Positions 1 to 12,834 are shown, counted from the stretch's first letter. The stretch is 64,000 nucleotides of DNA from Formicarius rufipectus (GCA_013399695.1 VXAU01000295.1:151682-215681), one strand, 5' to 3'. The notes: generated from the letters alone by a model not told the origin. Numbers and translations: made by a program.

Positions 1-1544
1 AAATTCATTTACCCTTGTGACAGTCTTAGGTGGGGACAAAGCACAGTAGCACAGTATTCAAATTTACTTCATTAGCAGTCATGTGAACATATTGCAATCT
101 AACTAATATTGCATCCTTCCATTTTGGTATCTGCAGAGTTAGAGAAATAAACATGCTGTATAAAATTGACCTCTTCCTCATCTTTTACATCTGAGATTTT
201 CCCAAACCTGAAGCAAGAGTTTTAGTAGTCATTCTAAAGTTTCCCATACTTTAATTAATATATATTACATTCATCACTGCCTAGGACATACCCACCATTC
301 TTTGTAAGCATCTTATCTCACCATTTGGTGTAGGTAGCTCATTCAGTGGTCAATTTTTGACCCATAATAGCTATTATTTGTTTATGGCATCATTATTCTG
401 CATGCCATACCATATTCTATGGCATTACTGTTCCTTCCCTTTAAGGCAAGAACACTGGCTTTGTGCCTGCTGAGTCAGGCTTCCCAGCTAATCTTCTTGT
501 CCTGTATCATGGGAATGGAAAGACAGCACAAATCACTCCCAAAATCTGCTCCACGTAATACGGTAAAAGACTGCTGGAGAAAATATGTGCCCTGGGCAAC
601 CATAGAGAAAATCACTGGGATGGCTACTAGATAACTTTATGCCCTATGTGACAGGAGAGAACAATAGGTACATCACTCATCTTGCTGGGCTTGTTTGAGA
701 ACAAAGGTAAGGTCAATATCTACTCTTCTAAAATCTTAGAATGGAAAGCTGAGTGTTTGTAATAATGCACCTAATGTATGGTCTCCTAGAAGCTGTAAGG
801 TTAGTATAGCTGGTAAAACATAATGCAGTCTGTGCAACATAAAGAAAAACTGACAGGCAGTAATCTATCACTGCTAACATTAAACAGCTACTGAAACAAA
901 CATATTCTCTAAAAACATGTAGGAAATACAAATGAAAGAGAGACAACATTACTTTCAACACAGCAATTACTCCTGGTAAATGCATGTATACTTTTACGGT
1001 AAGACAAACAAGCTTGAAACAACCTACCTACCCTTCTATGAGTTGTTTATAATTACTTTGGTGAATATATAAAATACAATATTTAATGCTGTGATATATG
1101 TTTGTGTCATGACTGAGAACTAAGGCATTACAGATTTTAATGAATTAATTTGGAGGTGATGAGATCTAATAGATAAACCATTGGACCAAGACTGAATTCA
1201 GCTCTACAACTCATTCCTTCTTCACTGGTCTTAGACAATTTCCGTCATTTTCCTGTCTCTTACTTTCTCTGTTCATAAAAGATACATAATATTTACCTTC
1301 TCTGAAATGTACCTGTACGTTTTCTACAGAAGAGGGTTAGAAAAAGCTATGTGATATTTGTTATTAAAATATAATGTGATAGAGATTACTGTATGATCTT
1401 CCAGCTGCAGCAGAGCCTTTCTGACAGATGTGAATGCCAGCAGCTGCAATGAAAGGTTGCACTAGTACAATGAAATGAGTAACTTCATTTTCTTTGCTGA
1501 TAAAAGTATCCTGTCACTGTTACACACCAGATCACTTATTATTG
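1..1544. other. AT-rich non-coding DNA, no gene recognised
   Basis: This stretch is AT-rich and CpG-poor. Short ORFs of 71 to 85 codons are present on both strands. They show no recognisable domain, no codon pattern and no splice context, so they are treated as chance. No transposon family was recognised here. Confidence 0.6.
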
Positions 1545-1566
1545 GGTCAGAACCACCTTGTAGGGT

Positions 1567-1587
1567 GGGTGTGTGTGTGTGTGTGGG
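1567..1587. repeat. (GT)n microsatellite
   Basis: About eight consecutive GT units follow a GGGTGG lead-in. It is a simple dinucleotide repeat and could be length-polymorphic. Confidence 0.9.
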
Positions 1588-1624
1588 AAGGGGACCAGAC
1601 TTTTAGTAGTGCCCACATGGTCAG

Positions 1625-1794
1625 CCAGGACAGCCGATGAGGTTTGGCCACATGGCATGAAGGCCACATGGGGCACCTGTCAATAAGGTCTGCCTGGTAA
1701 CCCACCCACACCACATCCCCTGGAACCCCTGGTTGGCTGTGACACCCTCGCTGTGGCCAAGGGGACAGTGAATGGTTAGTGAACCAAAGGTCTC
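1625..1794. repeat. Direct repeat copy 1 (170 bp), ending at an N
   Basis: This 170-bp segment begins CCAGGACAGCCGATGAGG and ends GAACCAAAGGTCTC. It matches 1796-1965 at 169 of 170 positions by direct comparison; the only difference is C at 1726 against T at 1897. The copy ends exactly at the single undetermined base at 1795. A contig end that overlaps the next contig would look like this, so it may be a false duplication. Confidence 0.95.
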
Positions 1795-1795
1795 N
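1795..1795. other. Single undetermined base (assembly gap)
   Basis: This is the only N in the window. It sits exactly between the two 170-bp repeat copies, which marks it as a contig join and not a random low-quality call. Confidence 0.95.
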
Positions 1796-1965
1796 CCAGG
1801 ACAGCCGATGAGGTTTGGCCACATGGCATGAAGGCCACATGGGGCACCTGTCAATAAGGTCTGCCTGGTAACCCACCCACACCACATCCCCTGGAATCCC
1901 TGGTTGGCTGTGACACCCTCGCTGTGGCCAAGGGGACAGTGAATGGTTAGTGAACCAAAGGTCTC
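1796..1965. repeat. Direct repeat copy 2 (170 bp), starting after an N
   Basis: This is the second copy of the repeat at 1625-1794, at a period of 171 including the N. Sequence downstream (ATCTGGGAGAAG) does not continue the repeat, so there are exactly two copies. The one-base difference from copy 1 could be an allelic variant. Confidence 0.95.
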
Positions 1966-2313
1966 ATCTGGGAGAAGTGGTCACAGTGACCAGAACTTAC
2001 AAGGAGGTAGCAAGACGTCTCCTTTGCGGACACTGGTCTGCTCTCCTCAAAAAAAACATGTGATCTGACTGGTAATTGCTTTTCCCTCCTCTCTTATTCT
2101 CTGTAGTCTTTCTTCTCTTAAAATCTTCCTTTATTCTTTGCCTCCTCTTGTGAGTAACTTAAACACTTATTTTCTGTAAGTTCTAGGTAGTTCAATTTAA
2201 GTGGCATGGAGTTTGTGTTGGGTTTAGCAAAGGATCCTTACTATAGCAATGCTTGATAATGCTGATAATCTGTTATAATGCTTTTTAAAAGTTGCATGTT
2301 ATCTCTGTAACAT

Positions 2314-2347
2314 CTTTTTTTTTTCTTTTTTTTCTTTTTTTTTTTTT
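2314..2347. repeat. T-rich low-complexity tract
   Basis: T runs of 8 to 13 bases are interrupted by single C bases. It could be the reverse-strand poly(A) tail of an unrecognised retrotransposed sequence, but no such body was identified beside it. Confidence 0.85.
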
Positions 2348-3695
2348 CCCAAAATGTGTATTTTCTCACCAAATTAAAAGAAATCTCTTGGAGAAAAACG
2401 TGTGTTTTTTCTTCAGACATTAACTCAGGGTACTAAAGAGCCAAAGGCTTTTCATGAGTTTCTTTAGGCAAAATCTCTAATGCCTGAAATTAAAATGTAA
2501 CACCTGGTAAAAGCTGAGCCTTTGGAACTGGGTTGTTGTTGTTGTCCAAACCAACCTGGATCTATGCAGGCAGAGTATCTGGAAGTTCTGCTTGCAACAG
2601 GCACCTTGTGTAAAACTTAAAGTAAGAAGAAATCATTAATGATTAGAACTGGGAAGGGGCATAAGAGGGCTGAGCAGTCTTAAAAAGAACCACAAATGAA
2701 CCCCAAAAACCCTCTAACATACTGCCAAAAAAAAAAAAATTCTTTAACAGAAAGTCTATTTCTGATACTATTTAATACATAATACCTGTAGTAATGGTCA
2801 TGAATGTAAAGACATCCAAGGCCAAGGTTTTGAAAGGGACAAAAAACCCATAAGCAGCATATCAGTTCTAAAGTACTGCAACTTTACAGAGGTACTGAAC
2901 TGGGAATGAGTAAAAGCAGCTTAAGAACAGCAGTAATGCAAACCCAAAACGTGACAGCACTTCTGAGGACAGCTGTGAAAAACAGATTGTGTTTATGCAT
3001 TTAAAAGGCATTACCAGGCAATGGCTCAGGAGCAGCAAAGTGCCACCAGGTCACCCTTGGCCATGATGCCTGACTGCACACAGCTGGAAAGAGCCAGGGC
3101 TGAATGCAGCCATTGAAGTATAACACATAGATCTTTAGAACTGCTGATACAGTCTGACAAGATGCAAAACTACCTTTGCACTACCAGTGGAAGGCCTCAC
3201 AAAATCTAATAAAGTGTTGGACAGTGCTTCTGAAGACATTAAAATAATAAATGTTCCCTGGCTAATCTAATCACAAGAAGCAAATGGCACAGGAGAATAC
3301 TGCTACTATGGCAGACTGAGAAAGATGAGATTTTGCTTAAAGGAAAGGCAGGAGCTACTTTAATAGATTCAAGGTGTGACATCATAAACAAATTTTATTC
3401 TACCTAACTTCAGATATCAATGTGAGAGAAAGGGGCACTGTAAGTGTGCAGTTCATCTGAGCTGTTTTAAATGCATGCCTAGGTGAGATGATACAAGACA
3501 AAAAACAACTTGAAAGTGCATTTTTTTCTTAACTAAGTATTAAAGAAGTCTTAGTTGAGATGCTCATACACACAGATCTGCATGGAAGATATCTGTATCT
3601 GATTAGGTAAATTCCACCCCATGAGACTGCATTTTGAGAAAAAAAGCTTTTCTAAACCAAGCCAAGAGAGTCCAGTGAAATGCAAAAACACAATT
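2348..3695. other. AT-rich non-coding DNA, nothing recognised
   Basis: The sequence is unique-looking and carries no significant ORF. The interval around 3000-3130 is slightly GC-richer, but I could not assign it to a family. Confidence 0.5.
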
Positions 3696-3763
3696 AAAAC
3701 AAAACAAAACAAAACAAAACAAGGAAAAAAAAAAAATTGAAAGGAAAAAAAAAAAAAAAAAAA
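3696..3763. repeat. (AAAAC)n followed by A-rich tract
   Basis: Five consecutive AAAAC units (3696-3720) run into two long A runs broken by TTGAAAGG. It is simple A-rich repeat DNA. It may be a decayed poly(A) tail, but no source element is recognisable upstream. Confidence 0.9.
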
Positions 3764-6700
3764 GTAACAGATTCACTGTTCAGCCTCCTGAAACTCCAAT
3801 GTAACAGCTAAACATTGGAAAATATTTGAGGACAGGAACTGTATGATGACAGTAAACTAACAATGTACTGTATACTGCTCACGCATTAGTCGGATTTTCT
3901 GAAGGATAGTTAGTTGCAGGATGGAAACAAAAGACAAATTTTGAAAATATAGTATAGTAATACATTCTGCTCAGACAACAGGATAACTACAAACTCTGCA
4001 AAAGAACCAAAACAACTGAACAACATGATAGGGTTACTTCATTGTAAATAAAGGCATCTTTCTTTTAGCAAGAACCTTCCTTCGCTTCTCTTCCAGGAGC
4101 GCAGTGATACTTATATAAAAACCCAACACATGATTGGTAAAATGAGACACTGTGCAACTGGTAGCGTTCGGCTAGTATACTATATCTTCACAGAGCCAGT
4201 AGTAGCACACCACTAAGCTGAGTGATTAGTGTCTGCCACCTATGAAAATCAGGCCAGCAGAACACTAAAAGGCGAGACCGAGAAGAGCTTAAGATAATCC
4301 CAGAGTAAGCAGCTTCCTCTATTACTTGAAAGGAAAAAAAAAAAAAAAAAAAGTTTCAAAGGCTGTACAAACATGAGCAAGTGTGGGTCTAACAAGCAAG
4401 TAGGTCTATAAATATGAAAGAGCACAAACACAAAGCTCCTTTGAGATATCTTGTACGAGGTAGTTGCAGAGGTATAAGCAATAATGGAAATAAAGCCCAA
4501 AACATCATAGATAAAAGCAGATGCCTTGTGTACACGGATAAGCAAAACAAAAGTTTGGACACAGGTAGGGTGGTAAGAAATCAGAACTGATATTTATGAA
4601 CCACAATAAAGATTTATTCGGAAAGATCCTGCTAAAAATGGGTGTAAGCAGTAACAGGGAGAATTAAGTCCATGTCTAATATGAACAACACAAGCAGGAG
4701 AGGGCATATGGTTAGTTAGAACAGCATAGATAAAGGATTATGCAGCAGGCTAACATCCCTTACATACCTAGCAACTTCTGCCCTCCCACAAGTGGTTAGT
4801 TTTTGCAAACAAACCTTACTAAAGCCTATAGTTGACAACATGAAATGGAGAAATGTTCATGATATTCAGAGAGCAAATTCTGGGCAGTAAAAAGAAAGCA
4901 TCTGAAAAGAGAAACCACCCAGCCAGATCTACACACATCAAAATACTTCATGACCAATTTTCCTAAAAAATAAATTGTTCAAATTTTTTCAGCATAGATT
5001 TGCACTTTGCTTTCACTCCTAATTGAGTTCTTGGGGCACAGTGTAATAACAAATCCTGCATATCAAACAGCCATGGATGTTTTCAATGTATAAACACCAG
5101 GAGGAGTGTGAACAGAGGTCTCCTGGATGACCTGTTAAACCACTGATCTTTTGGTTTAAAGAGACCTTGACATCATCATCAATTCACATTTTTCAGGACA
5201 GAGGAGTGAAAACAGGCCGCAACTCTGGCTAAAAATGTTTTTAACAATCAGAGAATGGCTAATTGTATTTTATTTCTGGCAGGGATTCATTTCTTCCAAG
5301 GCAAAGAGGGTTTTTTAATACAGAGATAGTAATTGCAGCCTGTTGTCATTGTCTTGCACTGAACAAGCTACACTGCTACAAGTCTCTTCCAGGAGTGTGC
5401 AACTCTTTCTAATGTTTCTGCAAACTCCCTTAAAGAAGTCATGGTGCTGCTCAAGATAATTAATATTATCTTCTCCCTTCATGTTACAGCTCTTGGGAAA
5501 ATATTTTGCTGTAACTGTCTTTTTCTTTTTGGAGTCTAACCAAGGAACAGCAAAAGTGATACAGGGGAAGAAAGGGGACAAGTGTCTGTGCCACTTCAGC
5601 AAGCTTGGCATAGATTCAGAATGGCAATAAACTCAGATAAGAGCTTTTCTTTACTAACAGTAGGGTTTTCCACCTCCCCCTCACCAGATCAAATAAGCCA
5701 TGCAGGATTGGTAAAGTCACATGAACCCGACTTTCTTCACAATTGACTTCAGAATTCATGATGACACAAGATGGACAGACAGTACAGACAGATGTTCAAA
5801 CACTAAGCCTCAACACCAGGGCTATAGAACTCACTGATGTCTTTATAGAATCTGGCCATGCATCTGCTGGGTATTGCATGAGCACCACATTCTTCTTACT
5901 CACTTTAACTAGTTTCGTTTTCCTGCTCATAGTTAATTCCTTTAAATCTGCATAAATTAAACACAAGCACTCATCTGAACAATAACATTTAAGCAGCTGC
6001 TTACCTTGAGAAGCTGGTAAGGGCTTGAAGAAGGAGCCCTCACAATGATATAGGAATCACACTGACTAGCAGGGAATATTCCCTGACATAGGAAAATTTA
6101 AGAGAATCAGATTCTGTGGTCCTTTGTGTCTTCTGGACAGAACATCTGATAGTTTCCTTTAAGGTTTTGTTTTGCAGGTGAACAGTCCTGCTTTCAAACA
6201 GAAAAAGTTGTGTAACTTCAGCATATGCGTGACTGAATAATTTTGTCACTTACCAAGAGTTTTTTATGACTATCCAGGGACAAAAATTCCATGTCCCTGA
6301 TACTTACTTCAGCAGAAAGCCTTGTGTCTCATTAATACTAGGTTTTCATACTAGATAGTAGTCTACAGTGGCAAAAATAGATACAAAGAAGCTCAAGTGA
6401 CAAAACCTTTAAAATGGCAATAATGTTGGGGGCAGGATGGGTATGACAACTACTTGAGATGGATCCATTTGGCCTTATCACTGCAACCGCAAGAAGGCTG
6501 TGGATGATACTTAGACACACTATACTATGGACAAGGGCCCCCAGATTCCTTAGCATAACAGCACAAAACTGCTCTTCCCAGAATATATTTACCATTCACT
6601 TACATCAGTCCCATCAACTACAGCACTGTGGCACCTAAGCTGGAGAACTGCATCAAGAATGGCAAGAGGTTTTGGAGTTCATGCCTGAAACACCCAGAGA

Positions 6701-7540
6701 GTTTCTTTCTTGGATGACCCAGACATACAGAAACTCTGATGAGTCACAGGTCTCCCAGCAGTGAGGTCAATTTGCAGAGCTGTGCAGCTGCAGCTGTGTA
6801 AGGATGCTGTCTTCTCTTCTCATCTGCTGAAAATTAAAACATTCTGTAGAAAGAAGTGGCAACATTTTTATTGCCAAGTCACTGGTCACAGTGAGCGGAG
6901 TCTGAAAATGATGCATAATTCTGAATCTCTGAAGCTCATATTTATTAAAACACAGACAAAATTTATGCCTCATGATAAATGATTTGCTGCTTAGTGGAGA
7001 TAAATAACCAGCCAACTATTCTATGAAACACTAATGACATTTTTGGGCTTTTTTATTAAATGCATAATCAGGATAAAAATATCTCTCTGATTGAAGTTCT
7101 CTCCTTCCCAGCTTTGGAATATCTTTCCAAAGGTAAATGAAGCATTCCAGCTACAACTCCCTCAGGTGTTGTATCACAATTTGTGGGCTACATGCAGAAA
7201 GTTTTTAAATGGATTTAGAATAAGATGGCTATGCAATATTGGAAATACATTTTCCTTTCAATGCAGTTTTGTTGGTTTTTTTTTTTCAGAAACTGCATTT
7301 AGATAAAATATTCTGATCTAACTCTGATAGGCATGATACCACCATTACAAAATGTTTTTTTTTAGAAATCAAACTAGTGCAAATATCCGAAATTTCTTTC
7401 CAAAATAAACTGAAAGCACAAATGTACTCCAAGAGAGACTTCAGAGAATACAAATGCTAAAAACATTGCTTAGATAATCCTTTTAAATTTCTTTCTTCCC
7501 CTCTAACTTAAGTTCTATGAACATTTACAGTTTACTATAA
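3764..7540. other. AT-rich non-coding DNA with one A tract
   Basis: The stretch holds a 19-base A run at 4334-4352 and otherwise unique AT-rich sequence. Predicted ORFs of up to 98 codons (for example minus 4249-4545 and 5315-5611) contain homopolymer-encoded residue runs and no recognisable domain. I regard them as chance. Confidence 0.5.
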
Positions 7541-7607
7541 TTTGTTAGTTGTTTTTTTCTTTGTTGCTGTTGCTTGCTTGGTTGTTGTGTTTGGTTTTGG
7601 TTTTTGT
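7541..7607. repeat. T/G-rich low-complexity tract
   Basis: This tract is composed almost entirely of T and G (GTTGCTGTTGCTTG, then GGTTTTGGTTTTTG). It is one of several similar tracts in the window. Confidence 0.75.
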
Positions 7608-9178
7608 TCTGAATATGCTGTAATGATCTCAAGTGGGAATTCTTTTACAATTTTCTGTAATATTTTATGAACCTTATTCAATACTTGTGTTTCTACTTCA
7701 CATGCTTTTACTGATTTTTTTTTATTGTCTTCACACAATAGTAGACACCATACTAGTATCAAAATAAGTCTAAATAAGTCTGCCCCCAGAAGACTTTTGC
7801 AGCACTCAGACACTCCTCCTCTAACACTTGTGTAACTCCTCTTGTTTATGACTGACTCACTATTCTGCATATGCAGCAGTTTTATTGTCTCTTTTCCATA
7901 GTTCTAATGAATTATATACATGTCTAGTCTGACTTTGAACTTATTTTCTTGGAATCAGATTTTTTTAAAGTACTTGTATCACTTCCTTGTGAATCTTCAG
8001 TTTTACTGAACCTAATTTCTCAAGGTGTTTTGGGAATAATTAAGAACGTTTTTTGTCTGATTTTCAGATACTGAAGACTCTAAAGTCCTACCAAAGCCAC
8101 TAGAAGCTGTGGGGATTCAGCATCTCTGTCAGTTCTTAAAAAAAAAAAAAAAGGGTTTTGGCAATGTCTCAGTTCACCATTTACAAGATACGGTACTTTG
8201 TCACAAATAATGGCTGCTTAAAAGCCGTTTTAGGCCATTGATCCATCACTTTTCACATAGCACTTTCCCACTTCTTTTCCATTTACTACTTTCCTCTTCA
8301 GTCACACAGTTTGTCTTCTTTCTCCATTTCAGCCACAAATGTGGCCTCTGGACACCACAGGAGAAGCATCTCTGCCAAGAAGGAGAGAACTCATTATTAA
8401 GTCTTTAATCTTGAATCCTTCTTTCTTCCACCTCTCCTGGCTGTCATGGATGACATTTACTCTTCCTGCAGGACAAACTCCTGTATCACATTAGTAGAAA
8501 AACATTCTGAGATGACACTAATCTGTGAACCCTTTTTTGGGGTTCTTACCAAGGAGATAGCAGGGAATGTCTTTCTCTTGTGCTAGGAACAAGGATGTGT
8601 GCTTGCAATAGAACTAGGGCTTTAATATCCTAGGTTACACAACGCTTTACTGTTTTAACCTCTGCAACCTAGCAAACCACTCCTTAATATCATTAATTGC
8701 TGAAAAATGTGGCATTTACAAGGCTTAATGTGTCTTTTTGATTCACATTTTTAATTAAATATTTTCTTTAGAATCTTTAAAATCTCTGCTTCAGCTCTAT
8801 CTCTGCTTCAGATGCTTAAGATCTATCTTGATTTTTATAATCCCCCATGCAAATCCAAAACATTTGGTATTGTTCAGACAAGTAATCATTCAGACCCATT
8901 TCTATCCTGCTTGAATTGTGAGAAAATATTTTAATACAATTTCCAAAAGATGCTTAGAAAAATATAGCAATACTTTCAAATTCAGTCTTACTCTGCTTAT
9001 TTCTTTGATATTTCTTACTTCTTTCTCTGACTCTTCCTACAGAAGAGCTGAAAAACCTTTGAGTAACACAGCAGGGACATAACCCAGAAGAAGCCCGTGA
9101 AGCTCAACTAGACACACTCTACTCCAGCTCTACTTTAATTGATGGAAAAGGACACAGACTTTTCCATTTTTATCACAG
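7608..9178. other. AT-rich non-coding DNA
   Basis: It contains a 15-base A run at about 8138-8152 and a short local duplication of TCTCTGCTTCAG near 8785-8810. No gene or transposon was recognised. Confidence 0.5.
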
Positions 9179-9222
9179 ACAGATAAGAGGAAAAACAGAA
9201 GACAAAGTACCCACACTTCAGG

Positions 9223-9540
9223 GTGAGTCCCTTCTCAAGATTTTCTTTGCTCTGTACCAAAATTCAGATCCTGGTCCCAGCAGAGGGTGCTGCTGCTCCG
9301 ACCTACACGGCACGAACAGGGGTTTTAGCTGGACAGAGTTGATTGTCTAGGTAGAGTGACGTCATGTCGTGATGAAGGTAATGTCTTTTATAACAGCGAC
9401 AAGAAATCTTACATATTGGCTATGAGGCAAAAATCAACCAGATTACAGAAAAGAGATGCCTGGGTGCCTTTATGGTCCACATTTCTGCGGACGTGATCCC
9501 AGCAATTCAGAGTGGGCACTAAAATAAGATATTTGTGAAT
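9223..9540. other. Locally CpG-enriched segment with a CRE motif
   Basis: Compared with the surrounding CpG-poor DNA, this interval carries several CpG dinucleotides (CTCCGACC, ACACGGCACG, GACGTCATGTCGTG, GCGACAAG, GCGGACGTG). It includes the palindrome annotated at 9357-9364. The clustering is seen directly. That it is a regulatory element is inference. Confidence 0.3.
9357..9364. promoter_or_regulatory. Perfect CRE palindrome (TGACGTCA)
   Basis: This is an exact match to the cAMP-response-element octamer bound by CREB/ATF bZIP dimers. It lies in a small CpG-enriched patch. A TTTTATAA-like sequence follows about 20 bases downstream. An 8-mer can occur by chance, but CpG-containing octamers are depleted in this kind of DNA. 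Function is not shown. Confidence 0.35.
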
Positions 9541-9961
9541 ATATGGTAAGCTTAAAGCTCAGAATAAAATGGAGTTTTCTAGGCAAGCATCAATATTACC
9601 AAAAATTAAAGAGTTTACTGTAAACAGTTAACACCAATGTAATAACAAAAAATAGTGTTTTGCTTGGGTATTTTCAGGTGTTTTTAACAAGATCTCTAAC
9701 TGCAAGCCATCATTCTCTTCCCTTGTGAGACATAGAGAAGCTGAGATACAAAGATGAAAAACGTTTTCTGACAGTTCCTCATCAAGCTGCTGTTAGAGGC
9801 AGGAAGACATTGAATCCTCCTAAACTCAACACCGAGAATATTGACGAAGTACTTCACAAAACTCTGAGACTTGTAAGCATGCCAAACTTGGGCCAAACAG
9901 TTAGACTTGGGATTTTGCAGCTCTGTACTCCCTCACTTCATAACAAGAGCACAAAAATTAT

Positions 9962-10385
9962 CCACCACACTGTGTCAGACTGAAAGTCCATCTAGCCCAG
10001 AATCATGCTTTCCACAGCTGAACAGCAGCAGATGCCCACAATGTTAAAAATATTAAACCACCAAAAGTACAGTTGGGCATTTTTTCACTTTCTGTACCAT
10101 TTTTCAGCAGCCAGCTGTTCAAGGACTTTCTGAGAGTGTGAGTGGACTGTGTTATTGAACAGTCCCTGGTGGATCTATTCCCAGCAAAATTTTCTAACTC
10201 CTTTTAAGCCACTTAATTTTCTGGACTCTACAACGTCCTGTGATAGCAAGTTCCATCAGTTAATTATCTGTTGAAGGATAAATTACTTCCTTTGTTTGTG
10301 TTAAATCTGCCGCCCGACATATTATTGTTGTATTATAGTACTAATTCCTTCTGTAGTTATCAGAACAGCAATTACGTCTCCTGTA
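9962..10385 (-). mobile_element. Ancient CR1-type LINE remnant, 3' portion
   Basis: Read on the plus strand, the element opens with a segment resembling the reverse complement of the conserved CR1 3' end (CAGACTGAAAGTCCATCTAGCCC). It continues with the diagnostic interior phrases TGATAGCAAGTTCCATCAG and TTACTTCCTTTGTTTGTG. These correspond to the spontaneous-looking ‘ttccacag…’ and ‘cttccttttgtttg’ phrases of old sauropsid CR1 copies, known from general knowledge of that family. The copy is 5'-truncated and strongly diverged, with no ORF left. The end coordinate is approximate. Confidence 0.7.
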
Positions 10386-12834
10386 ATCAGGAGAAAGGTG
10401 TCACAACTATTTTGCTTGCTTATACAACTTCTGACTCACAAATAGTTTTGTCACATTTCTTGATTTTTGATATGAAATAGTAGATTCAAACCTGTTTTCA
10501 TACCATGATCTGTATAATTTTGATCTGAATAACTGAATTTTAAGTAAACCCTAATAGTGTAAAAATACAGAGATGCTTAGTCCATTTATGTGTTGGGAGA
10601 AGTTGCTTTTCTTTTTTTTCTTGCTGTGAAACATCTAGCATTAACTGCTGAGAAAAAGAGACTAGCAGAATAGATTGTGCTGTTCTCCAACCCTTTCCTG
10701 TATTTTTTATTATCATTTTGCTTATTTGAAACTGTATACTCAGAAAGCATGACTTTTAAGGACAAAACATTTAATTGACAGCAAGAAGCGTGCTATAGCT
10801 TTAACTAGCTATCTCCTACAGCCTCTTTCACTTACATGGTGGTACATGTAAGCAGTTACTATGTCTAAAAAAGCATCAACATAAAAAGACTGGTGGCTTT
10901 CAGACACTCTTCATTAATTTTTGAGTATTCCTCTACCATCACACGAATTTTATATCAAAACATGTAGTTCAGAGAACTTTCCCAATCTTGAACTTTTGTG
11001 GTGTTGTTCCTTTCAGTGCACACCACCACCACACTAGCCACTCAGAACTCCTCCCTCACTTTTCCTACTTCTGCATTTGCAGACAAAGCACTATTGTGCT
11101 TTGCTACCAAAACAAAGACATCATCTATACTTTAGAATTGCATCAAACTCTTGGCTTAACAAACAATAAACCCATACATTCACATCAGCTGATACTTCTC
11201 TGTAACAGTTGTGCAGCACAAGTAAATCAAGGGCTAATATATTACAGATTACTTTGATAATTAACTCCCTTGAGAAACTCATTTTCATCTGGGGACAGTA
11301 ACAATGGCTCTCCAAAAGGAAGAAAAAAGTCAGTTTTTCCTTTGCAAATTCCCTGTTGATGCAGGGCAAGCTTGCAATTAGTCTATGAAAGAAACAAATA
11401 CAATTTTAAGGAACAGGTTTCTCTTCAAGACCAGAAAGGCAAGTCAAAATTCCCATGATCTTCAATATTATTATTAAAAAAAAAAAAAAGGTGTATTGAT
11501 TTATTTCACCTGTAGCAGGGTTTGATAGGACAGAAACGTTGCAGGATTTAATATGACAAGACTAGAGTTCCTGATTATGCAGGATGAACTATGGATAAAA
11601 CTATGCAAATGTAAAGTTCTTGTTGTGAAACTCTAGGCAATTTCATTGGTGGGAGTTCTTACAAAACAAAAGGTTATGTTTAAATTGTGTAACTTGGGTG
11701 GGGCTATAAATGAAATATTCAGCTAGATGAGACACTTGATAGCCAGTAAGTTAAATTATTCCAAGGAAGTGTGCCCATGCCAACTGGAAGACAGAAATAA
11801 AAATTCAGTCTTGGATGTCTACAAAAAGAGTATGCTGGCTGATAGGTATCCTGGTGCAAGAAATGAAAAGGACCTAATGGGATCATAGGGGTCATCTTTG
11901 CTTTCCATTATCTTTACAGACTGTTGCTCAGTGTCCTCCAACTCAGCAGACTCTACTGCAGCTACACAGGACCAGAGCCCTTGCTATTGTACTGAACAGC
12001 CAGTGCAATGCCATTTCCCCATTTCTGTGTGACAAGTTCCTTAAAATAAGAAACCACTGTGGCAAAAAAAAACCCTCTTGACAGTCAGCAGCTGAACATT
12101 CCCCAGAAAAATATAGTATGATGATTTTCATCTGACACCAGGTCTTTTACTGGATACTCTTCTTTCTCGTTTTCATGTCAGCTACTTGGTCTTTTTAACA
12201 ACTCAAACCTTACATATCAAAACAGATGTTCTGTCAGCATGTGCTGTCAACACAGTTGGAACTAGTGACTTGCTGCTTCACTTACTGCTCTTCCATAAGT
12301 GCTGGGAGACAACAGCCTGAATCCTCGCTGATCACAGGGCTGGATTTAGCTTATCTTCCCAAGATGAAGAGAAATTCTTAAATTTCTGTAAGTTGAGTAT
12401 GGGTCCTGTAGGATCAGAAAGGGGACAACAGCTCTTGGCCTCTCCTTGGAGGGTATCTCCTGCAGAGTCAGACCATTCTGCTGGCTCACTACCATCTCCT
12501 TTACACCCGCCATTTGTCTTTCCTTCTTCCCATCTAAACCTCCATTCTACTCTTCTGCCATTCTTCTTTCTCTTTGCTCAGTACTGAGCTCAACTGTGCT
12601 GCACACCTGAAGACAGCTGAACTCCAGTGAGCTGAGAGAGGGGTCTGGGAGGGCAGGTGCAGCTCACTGTTGTGCTTCTCTAGTGACTGTGTGGAGCAGG
12701 ATAGGTCTCAGGTTACATCATATGGGCTTTCTGTGCAGCACATGATTCCCCCAGTGCTTACCTGAGTAGAGGTTGCTAGGAAGGATTTAAGAGTCATCTG
12801 TGCATGTGAGTGCTGTTTAAAACTCTATCGTTTA
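10386..12834. other. AT-rich non-coding DNA
   Basis: The stretch holds a 14-base A run at 11476-11489 and an inverted repeat CTTACATG / CATGTAAG with a 6-base loop at 10831-10852. The interval 12380-12730 is somewhat GC-richer, without a recognisable feature. No gene was recognised. Confidence 0.5.

Larger units (their letters stand above)
1545..2045. repeat. GC-richer block of unknown origin, possibly an old transposable element
   Basis: Base composition rises clearly compared with both flanks. The block starts near a GT dinucleotide run (about 1567-1587) and ends near the AAAAAA run at about 2050. It contains the 170-bp direct repeat annotated separately. I could not match it to a CR1, an LTR or a SINE, and no terminal inverted repeats or target-site duplication were evident. 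The compositional step is seen directly; a transposon origin is inference. Confidence 0.3.

Noticed and set aside
1547..1887. Minus-strand ORFs of 88 and 112 codons with an internal duplicated peptide.
   Set aside because: They run through the N and through both copies of the 170-bp duplication, so the open frame depends on a probable assembly artefact.
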